From assembly GCF_020037015.1 (NCBI RefSeq), contig NZ_JAIQDE010000012.1, forward strand, positions 124,001 through 188,000: a stretch of 64,000 nucleotides of DNA, written 5' to 3'. The notes under the pieces are model-generated. The model was given only the letters and a program-made list of their open reading frames with translations. It searched no databases and was not told where the DNA came from. Source of the DNA: Corallococcus sp. AS-1-6 (GTDB lineage: Bacteria; Myxococcota; Myxococcia; Myxococcales; Myxococcaceae). The translations under genes and the position numbers were made by a program. Below, piece by piece: positions 56,819-64,000 of this stretch. Every line of letters begins with the position of its first letter. Position 1 is the first letter of the stretch.

Positions 56819-58726
56819 CTACGCGTTCGTGTGGCCCCAGGCGTCCTCGGACGGCCTGCCCCGGCCGTCCCCGCCCCGGGCCGCCTCCGCCTCCACCAGC
56901 GAGGTGACGGCCTCCACGATGTGCTCCGCGTCGATGCCCGCGGCGTTCAACAGCTCCGCGGGCTTGCCGGAGCCGGGCATCTTCGTCACCGCGAGCCGCA
57001 CCACCGTGGGCAGCCGCTCGCGCTCGCCGGTGAAGGCCTCCAGCACCGCGTCCGCCAGCCCCCCTTCCGCCCAGTGGTCCTCCACCACCACGAGCCGCCC
57101 CTGCGTCTCGCGCGCGGCCTTGCGCAGCGTCTTCGCGTCCACCGGCTTCACCGAGTAGAGGTCGATGACGCGCACCGGGACGCCGTCCTCCTTCAGCGCC
57201 TCATACGCCTTGAGCGCCTCGTGCAGCGTGATGCCGGCGGCCACCACCGTCGCCACGTCCTGGCCGGACTGGCGCACCACCTTGCTGCCCCCAATGGGGA
57301 ACTCCTCCGTCGCGGGGTAGAGCACCGGCGTCTTCTCACGCGTGCTGCGCAGGTAGGTGATGCCCTGACGCTCCAGCACCTGCGCCAGCAGCTTCGCGGT
57401 CTGGTTCGCGTCGCTCGGGTAGAGCACCGTGCTGCCGCCCACCGCGCGCATCATCGCCAGGTCCTCCAGCGCCATCTGCGACGGGCCGTCCTCGCCAATG
57501 GACACGCCCGCGTGGCTGCCGCACAGGTGCACCGTGGCGTTGGAGATGGCCGCCATGCGCACCTGATCATAGGCGCGTGACAGGAAGGCCGCGAAGGTGC
57601 TGACGAAGGCCCTCTTGCCCAGCACCGCCATGCCCACCGCGCTGGACACCATGTTCTGCTCCGCGATGAACATCTCGAAGTAGCGCTTCGGGTGCGCCTT
57701 CTGGAACTCGCTCGCGTACGTGGAGTTGGACACCTCCGCGTCCAGCGCCACCACGTCCGGCCGGGCGTTGCCCAGCGCCAGGAGCGCGTCGCCATAAGCC
57801 TTGCGCGTGGCCTCCTTCTGGCCGACCTCGTACGTGGGCAACCGCAACGGCGAGGCCTTGTCCTGGACGGTGGCCTTCAGCGCCTCCGGCGTCTTCACCT
57901 GGATGCGGACGTGGCGCTCCCCGCCCAGCTCGCGGATGGCGTCCTTCGCCTTGTCCTCCGGCAGCGGCTTGCCGTGCCAGCCGTCATGATTGGCGATGAG
58001 CGAGGAGCCGCGCCCCTTCTCCGTCCTGCAGATGAGGCAGGTGGGCTGACCCTTCTTCGCCTGGGCTTCGGCGAAGGCCCGGTCGATGGCGTCCAGGTCG
58101 TGGCCATCCAGCGTGACGGCGTTCCACCCGAAGGCGCGGACGCGGGCCGCGTAGGCCTCCAGGTTCCAGCCCAGCTCCGTCTCGCGGCTCTGCCCCAGGC
58201 GGTTCACGTCGATGATGCCGCACAGGTTGTCCAACCCGTAGTGGCCGGCCTTGTCGAACGCCTCCCACACGGAGCCCTCCGCCGTCTCGCTGTCGCCCAT
58301 GAGCACGTAGGTGCGGAAGGGCAGCCCGTCCATCCTCGCGCTGAGCGCCATCCCCACGCCCACCGCCAGCCCCTGCCCGAGCGAGCCGGTGGCCACGTCC
58401 ACGAGCGGCAGCACGTGCGGGTTCGGGTGGCCCTCCAGCCGGCTGCCGAACTTGCGCAGCGAGAGCAATTCCCTGTCGTCGATGGCGCCCGCCGCCTTGA
58501 AGGCGGAGTAGAGGACCGGGCAGGCGTGGCCCTTGGAGAGCACGAAGCGGTCGTTGTTGGGGGCCTTCGGCTGCTGGAAGTCGAAGCGCAGGTACTTCTG
58601 GAACAGCACGGCCATGATGTCCGCCGCGGACATGGACGAGCTGGGATGGCCCGAGCCCGCCGCCGTGGTGCAGCGGATGCTGTCGATGCGCAGTTGCGCC
58701 GCGAGGTCCGCCAAGGTGTCCGCCAT
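56819..58726 (-). CDS. tkt: Transketolase, animal-type
   Basis: A 635-residue thiamine-diphosphate enzyme that moves two-carbon units in the pentose phosphate pathway. Landmarks are TTAAGSGHPSSSMSAADIMA, GHACPVLYSAFKAAG, LGQGLAVGVGMALSARM, GDSETAEGSVWEAF (TPP/metal loop), IIDVNRLGQSRETELG, AEQNMVSSAVGMA and GEDGPSQMALEDLAMMR. Length and sequence follow the vertebrate-like group rather than the enterobacterial tktA group. The Gly of the GDG motif is Ser. Divergent from transaldolase; both are likely co-regulated from the 207-bp gap. Confidence 0.95.
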   Translation of the reverse strand: MADTLADLAAQLRIDSIRCTTAAGSGHPSSSMSAADIMAVLFQKYLRFDFQQPKAPNNDRFVLSKGHACPVLYSAFKAAGAIDDRELLSLRKFGSRLEGHPNPHVLPLVDVATGSLGQGLAVGVGMALSARMDGLPFRTYVLMGDSETAEGSVWEAFDKAGHYGLDNLCGIIDVNRLGQSRETELGWNLEAYAARVRAFGWNAVTLDGHDLDAIDRAFAEAQAKKGQPTCLICRTEKGRGSSLIANHDGWHGKPLPEDKAKDAIRELGGERHVRIQVKTPEALKATVQDKASPLRLPTYEVGQKEATRKAYGDALLALGNARPDVVALDAEVSNSTYASEFQKAHPKRYFEMFIAEQNMVSSAVGMAVLGKRAFVSTFAAFLSRAYDQVRMAAISNATVHLCGSHAGVSIGEDGPSQMALEDLAMMRAVGGSTVLYPSDANQTAKLLAQVLERQGITYLRSTREKTPVLYPATEEFPIGGSKVVRQSGQDVATVVAAGITLHEALKAYEALKEDGVPVRVIDLYSVKPVDAKTLRKAARETQGRLVVVEDHWAEGGLADAVLEAFTGERERLPTVVRLAVTKMPGSGKPAELLNAAGIDAEHIVEAVTSLVEAEAARGGDGRGRPSEDAWGHTNA

Positions 58727-58750
58727 CTCTTCCGCTCCCGGGTTTGGGGG

Positions 58751-58769
58751 GCCAGGGGTGTGCCCTGGC
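58751..58769. promoter_or_regulatory. Inverted repeat GCCAGGG-GTGTG-CCCTGGC between tkt and tal
   Basis: A perfect 7-bp-arm, 5-nt-loop inverted repeat 25 nt upstream of the transketolase start, in the shared divergent gap. It could be an operator or an mRNA leader hairpin of tkt; it is too short and too close to the start to be a terminator. Confidence 0.4.
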
Positions 58770-58933
58770 TAGTGTGTTGACTGCCCCCGCTTCCGAGAAG
58801 CGCTGCCCCCCGCTGGCCCTGTTCGCAGGCAGAATCCGCGAGTGCCTGCCCGCCCGGCCGGACGTGGGCGACAGGGCATGCGCATCTTGAAGAAACGCCA
58901 TCCGGGCGCCTCGCGCCCCCGCCGGGAGAATCC

Positions 58934-60055
58934 ATGAATCCGCTGCGACAGCTCGCCGAGTTCGGCCAATCCGTCTGGGTGGACAACCTCCAGCGCAGCT
59001 ACATCACGAAGGGCACGCTGAAGAAGTTCATCGAAGAGGACGGGCTCAAGGGGCTCACCTCCAACCCGACCATCTTCCAGAAGGCCGTGTCGGGCAGCGA
59101 CGACTACCAGGACCTCTTCGACGCGGCGAAGGGCCAGGGCCTCTCCGGCAACGACCTCTACGAGCAGCTCGCGGTGCGCGACGTGCAGGGCGCCGCGGAC
59201 CTCCTCAAGCCCGTGTACGACGCGACGAAGGGCCAGGACGGCTACGCGTCGCTGGAGGTGTCTCCCCGGCTGGCGCTGGACACGCAGGGCACGCTGGAGG
59301 AGGCGCGCCGGCTGTGGAAGACGCTGGCGCGGCCCAACGTGATGATCAAGGTGCCGGGCACGCTGCCGGGCCTGCCGGCCTTCGAGCAGCTCACCGCCGA
59401 GGGCATCAACGTCAACGTGACGCTGCTCTTCAGCCAGGAGCGCTACAAGCAGATCGCCGAGGCCTACGTCTCCGGCCTGGAGAAGCTCGCCGCGTCCGGC
59501 GGGGACGTGAGCCGCGTGGCGAGCGTGGCGTCGTTCTTCGTCAGCCGCATCGACGCCATCGTGGACAAGGAGATGGAAAAGAAGCTCAAGGCGGGCGCCA
59601 CGCCGGAGCAGCAGAAGGCGATGGAGGGGCTGAGCGGCAAGGTCGCCATCGCCAACGCGAAGCTCGCCTACCGCACCTTCAAGGAGGTCTTCGGGAGCGC
59701 GCGCTGGAAGGCGCTCGCGGCGAAGGGCGCGAAGGTGCAGCGCGTGCTCTGGGCGAGCACCAGCACCAAGAGCCCGAAGCTGCGCGACGTGCTCTACGTG
59801 GAGGAGCTCATCGGCCGCGACACGGTGAACACCATGCCGCCCGCCACCATCGACGCGTTCCGGGACCACGGCAAGGTGCGCCCCAGCCTGGAGGAGGACC
59901 TGCCGGCGGCCGAGGCGACGATGCGCCAGTTGGAGGCGGCCGGCATCTCCATGAAGACCGTCACCGACGAGCTGGCCACCGACGGCATCCGCCTGTTCTC
60001 CGAGTCCTTCGACCAGCTCCTCGCCGCGGTGGGCGACAAACTGAAGAAGACCTGA
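58934..60055 (+). CDS. tal: Transaldolase
   Basis: A 373-residue cytosolic enzyme. It opens NPLRQLAEFGQSVWVDNLQR and has GLTSNPTIFQKAVSG, the Schiff-base lysine in NVMIKVPGT, VNVTLLFSQERYKQIAEA, VASFFVSRIDAIVD and RVLWASTSTKSP. It belongs to the larger TalB-type clade that pairs with transketolase in the non-oxidative pentose phosphate pathway. Divergent from tkt, which fits joint control. The TPR kinase gene converges from the other side. Confidence 0.96.
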   Translation: MNPLRQLAEFGQSVWVDNLQRSYITKGTLKKFIEEDGLKGLTSNPTIFQKAVSGSDDYQDLFDAAKGQGLSGNDLYEQLAVRDVQGAADLLKPVYDATKGQDGYASLEVSPRLALDTQGTLEEARRLWKTLARPNVMIKVPGTLPGLPAFEQLTAEGINVNVTLLFSQERYKQIAEAYVSGLEKLAASGGDVSRVASVASFFVSRIDAIVDKEMEKKLKAGATPEQQKAMEGLSGKVAIANAKLAYRTFKEVFGSARWKALAAKGAKVQRVLWASTSTKSPKLRDVLYVEELIGRDTVNTMPPATIDAFRDHGKVRPSLEEDLPAAEATMRQLEAAGISMKTVTDELATDGIRLFSESFDQLLAAVGDKLKKT

Positions 60056-60098
60056 GGCCGGACGCCCACGTCCAAGGCGGCGGCGTCACCCGGTGGCG

Positions 60099-62852
60099 CT
60101 ACCGACTTCCGTGTGGAGGAGGCTGCTGGAAGCGCGCGGGGACGGCGGCGGGCTCCAGGTCCGCCGGGTGCGTCTCCAGCCAGCGGGCCACCGTCGCGGC
60201 CTCGGGCTCGCGCGTGGCGCGGACGAAGCGCGCGCGGGCCGTCTCCGCCTCCTGCCTCGCGGGCTGCTTCTCTCCGGCCTCCCACAACGCCCTCGCGAGC
60301 GCGAAGCCTGACTCCGCGAGCGTCGCGTCCGGCATCGACGGGTACGCCACCGCCAGCCGCAGCGGCGCGATGGCGTCCTTCGCGCGGCCCAGGCCCAGCA
60401 GCGCCTGGCCCACGCCGTCCTGGCTGTACTGGAAGGTCTCGTCCCCCGGCGGCGCCACCTGCCGCTTCGTCGCGAGCGCCTCCTCGTAGACGCGCAGCGC
60501 CTCGTCATGGCGGCCCAGCGCCAGCAGGCACATGCCCACCTCGTCCAGCCCCTCCGCCACCGGCAACGTGCGCGCGCCCAGGAGCGCCTTGCGGATCTCC
60601 ACGGCGGCGCGCGCGTGCGGCAGGGCCCGGGCCGGCTCCGCCGCCTCGCGAAGCGCCCAGGCGAGGGCGTCATGCCTCCGCGCGGTGTCCGGGTGCAACG
60701 GGCCCACGGCGGCCTCCGTCAGCGACAGCGCGCGCTCCATCAACGCCACGCCGCGCGCGGTGTCCTTCATCCGGATCGCCAGCCCTCCCTGGAGGAAGAG
60801 GATGCGCGCGCGCAGCGGGTGGCCTTCCGGCAACGCCGCCTCCGCCCGCGTCCGCGCCTCCTCGAACAGGGCCTTCGCACGGGGGAAGTCATTCCTCGCG
60901 ACCGCGAGGTTGCCCTGGTTGACCCGCACCTCCGCCTCCAGCACGGCGTCGCCGCCCATGCGGCGCAGCGTCGCGTCCGCGAGCCCGCTCCAGACCTCCG
61001 CCGGCTCGAAGTGCCGCTGGCCCTCCTCCACGTAGAGCAGCCGGTTGAGGATGGTGACCTTCAGCCGGTCCGCCCTGCCGGCCTCCGCGTCGAAGGCCGC
61101 CTGCCGCAGCGCGGTCGCTGCCCCCTCGGAGTCCCCGAGCTGCTCTCGCATCCAGCCCTGCTGGAGCTGGAGCCGGGCCATCAGCGGCGCGTACCCGGTG
61201 GCGCGCACGGGCTCCACGAGCGGCTCCAGCCGCGCCCGGGCCTGGGGGAGGCGTCCGCCATCCACCAGCACCTTCACCTCCGACAGGAGTGACTCCAGGC
61301 GCTCCACCTCGGCGCGCTCCGCGGGCGACTCCGGCAGGCGCTGCTGCTCGCCCAGCTTCGCCACGTCCGCGCACTCGTCCAGCGCGGGGAGCGCGTTCAC
61401 CAGCGACAGGGACTTCTCCACCAGGGCGGTGTCCGCGGAGGACAGCAGCGCCACCACCGCGCGCGCGTCCTCGCGCCGCCGCTCCAGGCACACCACGCGC
61501 TCCACGCGCAGGGCCTCCGGCTGGGTGCCCTCCACCAGCGTGGCCCTGCACGCGTCCGTGTGCTGCTGGCTCCAGCTTCGCGCGTACCCGTCCAGCACGG
61601 CCGCCACGCGCCCGGCCATGTCCGCGCCCAGCGGGCTGCCCGTGGCGGTGAAGGCACGCACCACCTGCTCCCGCTGCGCCGGCCCCCACACGCGGGCCAT
61701 GAGCGCGTCCGCGCCCTCGCACACGCGCGACTGATGATGGAGCACGCCTCCGCCCAGGAGGAGTCCGCCCGCCAGCAGCGCCGCGCCGCTCCACGCGCGT
61801 CGCCGGGCCCTGCGCTTCGGCTCCTGCCCCAGCGCGTCCAGCAGCTCCGCGAGCGACGGGAAGCGCTCCGCCGGCCGCAGCGCCAGCCCGCGCATCACCG
61901 CCCGGCCCACCCACGCGGGCACCCGCGAGTCGCGCGGCGGCTCCAGGAGGCGGGGCGCGTCCGGGCCCTCCAGGTCGGCCGGCGTCCGCAGCGCCTGCAT
62001 GCGCGCGACGTCGAAGGGGCGCTGGCCGTAGAGCGCGGCGTACAGCGCGGCGCAGAAGCTGAACTGGTCCGTGCTCGCGTCCGGGACCGCGCCCAGCACC
62101 TGCTCCGGGGACATGTAGTTCGGCGTGCCCATCACCGCGCCGGTGACGGTGATGGGCGCATCCAGCATGCGCCGCGACGCCGCCAGGTCGGCCACCTCCC
62201 GCGCGGCGAGGTCCGCGTCGTCGCCAGAGGGCAGCCCCACCTGGCGCGCGAGCCCGAAGTCCGTCACGCAGACGCGGCCCCGGCGGTCCCTCAGCACGTT
62301 GGCGGGCTTGAAGTCGCGGTGCACCAGCCCCACCGCGTGCGCGGCCACCAGCCCCCGGCCCGCGCCCAGGTACGCCTCCAGCACCTCGCGCCACGAGCGG
62401 GGGGCCTCCTTCAGCCACTGCCCCAGCGTGCCTCCCTCCAGCAGCTCCATCGCCAGGAAGACCTGGGCGCCCCAGATGCCCACGTCGAACACCGGGATGA
62501 CGTTCGGATGCGAGATGCGCGCCATCGCCTGCGCCTCGCGCAGCAGCCGCGCCCGTCCCTGCTCTGGATCCGCGTGCCCATCCGGGCGCAGCAGCTTCAG
62601 CGCGACCTTCCGGTCCAGGTCCGGGTCATAGGCCGCGTACACCACGCCCATGCCTCCCGCGCCCAACGGCCGCAGGAGCAGGTAGCGCCCCACCTGGATG
62701 GGCGAGGACGCGCTGGCCCGGGGTTGCCGGTCCGAATCGCTCGTCGCGGACACGGGCTCCGCCGACTTCCGCGGCAGCAGGCGCGTCGCCTCGCCCTCGG
62801 GGTTGCGCGCGGGGAGCGTGTCGTCGCGCTCATGTCCGGCCGGGGTCTTCAT
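60099..62852 (-). CDS. Membrane Ser/Thr protein kinase with C-terminal TPR repeats
   Basis: A 917-residue bacterial eukaryotic-like kinase. The kinase domain (about 50-340) has GAGGMGVVYAAYDPDLDRKV with the ATP Lys following, HRDFKPANV (catalytic loop), DFGLAR and GTPNYMSPEQV. A single membrane span lies near 352-370 (GAALLAGGLLLGGGVL). The extracytoplasmic half has many helical tetratricopeptide-type repeats (SPAERAEVERLESLL, GRLPQARARLEPL, RHDEALRVYEEAL). This is a common myxobacterial sensor-kinase arrangement. Substrate and signal are unknown. The ATG at 62852 opens the cytoplasmic N-tail. Confidence 0.93.
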   Translation of the reverse strand: MKTPAGHERDDTLPARNPEGEATRLLPRKSAEPVSATSDSDRQPRASASSPIQVGRYLLLRPLGAGGMGVVYAAYDPDLDRKVALKLLRPDGHADPEQGRARLLREAQAMARISHPNVIPVFDVGIWGAQVFLAMELLEGGTLGQWLKEAPRSWREVLEAYLGAGRGLVAAHAVGLVHRDFKPANVLRDRRGRVCVTDFGLARQVGLPSGDDADLAAREVADLAASRRMLDAPITVTGAVMGTPNYMSPEQVLGAVPDASTDQFSFCAALYAALYGQRPFDVARMQALRTPADLEGPDAPRLLEPPRDSRVPAWVGRAVMRGLALRPAERFPSLAELLDALGQEPKRRARRRAWSGAALLAGGLLLGGGVLHHQSRVCEGADALMARVWGPAQREQVVRAFTATGSPLGADMAGRVAAVLDGYARSWSQQHTDACRATLVEGTQPEALRVERVVCLERRREDARAVVALLSSADTALVEKSLSLVNALPALDECADVAKLGEQQRLPESPAERAEVERLESLLSEVKVLVDGGRLPQARARLEPLVEPVRATGYAPLMARLQLQQGWMREQLGDSEGAATALRQAAFDAEAGRADRLKVTILNRLLYVEEGQRHFEPAEVWSGLADATLRRMGGDAVLEAEVRVNQGNLAVARNDFPRAKALFEEARTRAEAALPEGHPLRARILFLQGGLAIRMKDTARGVALMERALSLTEAAVGPLHPDTARRHDALAWALREAAEPARALPHARAAVEIRKALLGARTLPVAEGLDEVGMCLLALGRHDEALRVYEEALATKRQVAPPGDETFQYSQDGVGQALLGLGRAKDAIAPLRLAVAYPSMPDATLAESGFALARALWEAGEKQPARQEAETARARFVRATREPEAATVARWLETHPADLEPAAVPARFQQPPPHGSR

Positions 62853-62967
62853 GGTGGGGACATCCTAGAGGCGCTGGCGCGGCCATCACCATGCCCCCAC
62901 AACCGGGCTATCCTCCCCTTCGATAATAGGGGGCCGTGGTCTCTTCCCCCGAGCACAAGGGCTGATC

Positions 62968-63876
62968 ATGAACGTCACCCGTCCCCAGTACCACCCTGTC
63001 TCCCTGCCCACCGAGCAACCAGCCGCGCCGCAAGGCAACGCGCAGGTCCAGGGCCAACGCGCGCCGGAGCCGGTGCACGAGGCGCGTCAGTCCACCCACC
63101 TGCCGCAGGACCGCTTCGAGGAGTCCCCCGAGGTCGCGGGGCAATGGGCCGCGCAGGCCGCGCAGGCCGGGCAGCCCCAGGGCGCGCGGCCCCTGGAGCT
63201 GTCCCAGATGGAGCAGGTGCCCTCGCTCACGGACGCGAAGTCCCCGGACGCGAAGGGCTGGGCCCAGCCGACGCCGGTCCTCCGGCAGACGGACGACATC
63301 AATTGCGGTGCGACGGCCGCCGCGATGCTGGTGCGCGCCAGCGGCGGGGGGCAGGGGCAGACGGACGCCCAGCTCGTGCAGTCGCTGCAAGCAGGCTACT
63401 CCGACAGCAAGGGCACGACGCCCAAGCAGATGAGCGACATGCTCGCGGGCCAGGGCTTCGAGGTGACGCGCGGCGCCTCCAACTTCGACCGCGACGCGCT
63501 GAACGCCGCGCTCGACTCGGGCAAGAAGGCGCTGGCCCTGGTGGACTCCAACCTCATCCAGCCCGGCGCCTCCGGCACCACGCCCGCGGGCAGCGCGCAC
63601 TGGGTGGAGATCGACGGCAAGGATGCCCAGGGCCAGTACCGCATCCACGATCCGGCCACCGGCTCCAGCCATGACGTGAGCCTCCAGCACCTCACCCAGG
63701 CGATGAACTCCGGCTGGGATTCGTTCCAGGGCGGCGGGATGCTCATCGTCAATCCCAAGGGCGGTGACACGTCCACCCTCGCCGCGTCGAACGTGAACCA
63801 CGCCACCCCGCTGGGGGACTCCTCCGGCATCGGCTCCAAGAACAACTCGTTCGGCTCGCGCGAGTCCGGCTCGTAG
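62968..63876 (+). CDS. Papain-fold (C39-like) peptidase-like protein
   Basis: A 302-residue protein. The first 90 residues are Pro/Gln-rich and disordered (MNVTRPQYHPVSLPTEQP). The domain from about 105 has catalytic Cys in DDINCGATAAAMLVRA, His in SAHWVEIDG and Asp in YRIHDPATG, matching papain-fold/C39 cysteine peptidases. The last 40 residues are Ser/Asn/Gly-rich. There is no classical signal peptide, so export, if any, follows another route. The gene stands alone after a short gap and ends before a strong hairpin. Whether it is a processing enzyme, an effector or a toxin is open. Confidence 0.75.
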   Translation: MNVTRPQYHPVSLPTEQPAAPQGNAQVQGQRAPEPVHEARQSTHLPQDRFEESPEVAGQWAAQAAQAGQPQGARPLELSQMEQVPSLTDAKSPDAKGWAQPTPVLRQTDDINCGATAAAMLVRASGGGQGQTDAQLVQSLQAGYSDSKGTTPKQMSDMLAGQGFEVTRGASNFDRDALNAALDSGKKALALVDSNLIQPGASGTTPAGSAHWVEIDGKDAQGQYRIHDPATGSSHDVSLQHLTQAMNSGWDSFQGGGMLIVNPKGGDTSTLAASNVNHATPLGDSSGIGSKNNSFGSRESGS

Positions 63877-63900
63877 CGCCCCGGCGTGGGGACGCGAAGA

Positions 63901-63927
63901 GGCCCCGCGTGCATCGCACGCGGGGCC
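63901..63927. terminator. Strong hairpin between convergent genes
   Basis: A perfect 12-bp stem, GGCCCCGCGTGC (63901-63912) and GCACGCGGGGCC (63916-63927), with loop ATC. It lies 25 nt after the peptidase-like stop and 26 nt from the stop of the last, minus-strand gene. It can serve both. Confidence 0.8.
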
Positions 63928-63952
63928 CCGTCCTCCACGCCCGACCGTCTCC

Positions 63953-64000
63953 TCAGATGTTCGGGATGTCGGAGGCGAAGCGCTGGTTGCTGGTCAGCGC
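63953..64000 (-). CDS. C-terminal end of an unidentified gene (partial)
   Basis: The minus-strand frame reads ALTSNQRFASDIPNI and then TGA at 63953-63955. Only 15 residues are inside the window. The frame is supported by the convergent terminator hairpin before its stop, but the short tail does not reveal a family. Confidence 0.5.
   Translation of the reverse strand, partial: ALTSNQRFASDIPNI

Noticed and set aside
60070-60110. Weak hairpin between the tal and kinase stops
   Set aside because: Almost no loop and imperfect stem; not convincing as terminator.

Overview
This is a roughly 70% GC, gene-dense stretch of a myxobacterial chromosome, most like Corallococcus/Myxococcus. The pointers are MYXO-CTERM proteins, a DUF2381 gene (a family known mainly from Myxococcus), a SitA-type lipoprotein toxin with an Imm11 partner, MopE-type Cys/Asp-rich repeats, a Ser/Thr kinase with TPRs, and many lipoproteins. 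No tRNA, rRNA, CRISPR array or intact insertion sequence was seen.

Region by region: (1) 1-7100 holds an amidohydrolase tail, a small membrane protein, an unknown helical enzyme-like protein, a tandem pair of MYXO-CTERM surface proteins with duplicated leaders, a GT-C-like membrane protein and a MopE-repeat lipoprotein. (2) 7234-17975 is a compact nonribosomal peptide locus on the minus strand. It runs P-loop kinase, sulfatase-like enzyme, NRPS (A-T-C-A-T), free-standing C-T protein, cytochrome P450 and a TcdA/TcdB-type glycosyltransferase, with several ATGA start/stop overlaps. The free-standing C domain lacks its catalytic His, the P450 lacks the usual I-helix acid/Thr pair, and no thioesterase is present. 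(3) 18426-25673 holds an EamA exporter, small secreted proteins, a thiolase-like enzyme, a divergent MocR regulator/cupin pair, a protease-domain remnant and SthA. (4) 25744-27342 is ahcY with a clear SAH riboswitch in its leader. (5) 27553-31066 is a social-conflict locus: DUF2381 plus a lipoprotein, divergent from a sitA/sitI toxin-immunity pair.

(6) 31091-50568 is a stress/low-energy island: two P-type ATPases, two triple-domain universal stress proteins, a trehalose synthase-like GT4, an acyl-CoA hydrolase/transferase fused to a GNAT domain, PEP synthase, a PAS/GAF histidine kinase, a flavodoxin and a Zn alcohol dehydrogenase. The set resembles hypoxia/dormancy regulons of other bacteria; that link is inference. 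(7) 51640-56803 holds rraA and a peroxide-defence cluster: catalase with ankyrin partner, a di-haem peroxidase and a second, nearly identical ankyrin gene. The divergent oxyR-katA control region looks deleted, leaving a broken oxyR and a catalase without its normal start. (8) 56819-64000 holds an animal-type transketolase, transaldolase, a TPR Ser/Thr kinase and a papain-fold protease-like protein, ending in a strong hairpin and the tail of another gene.
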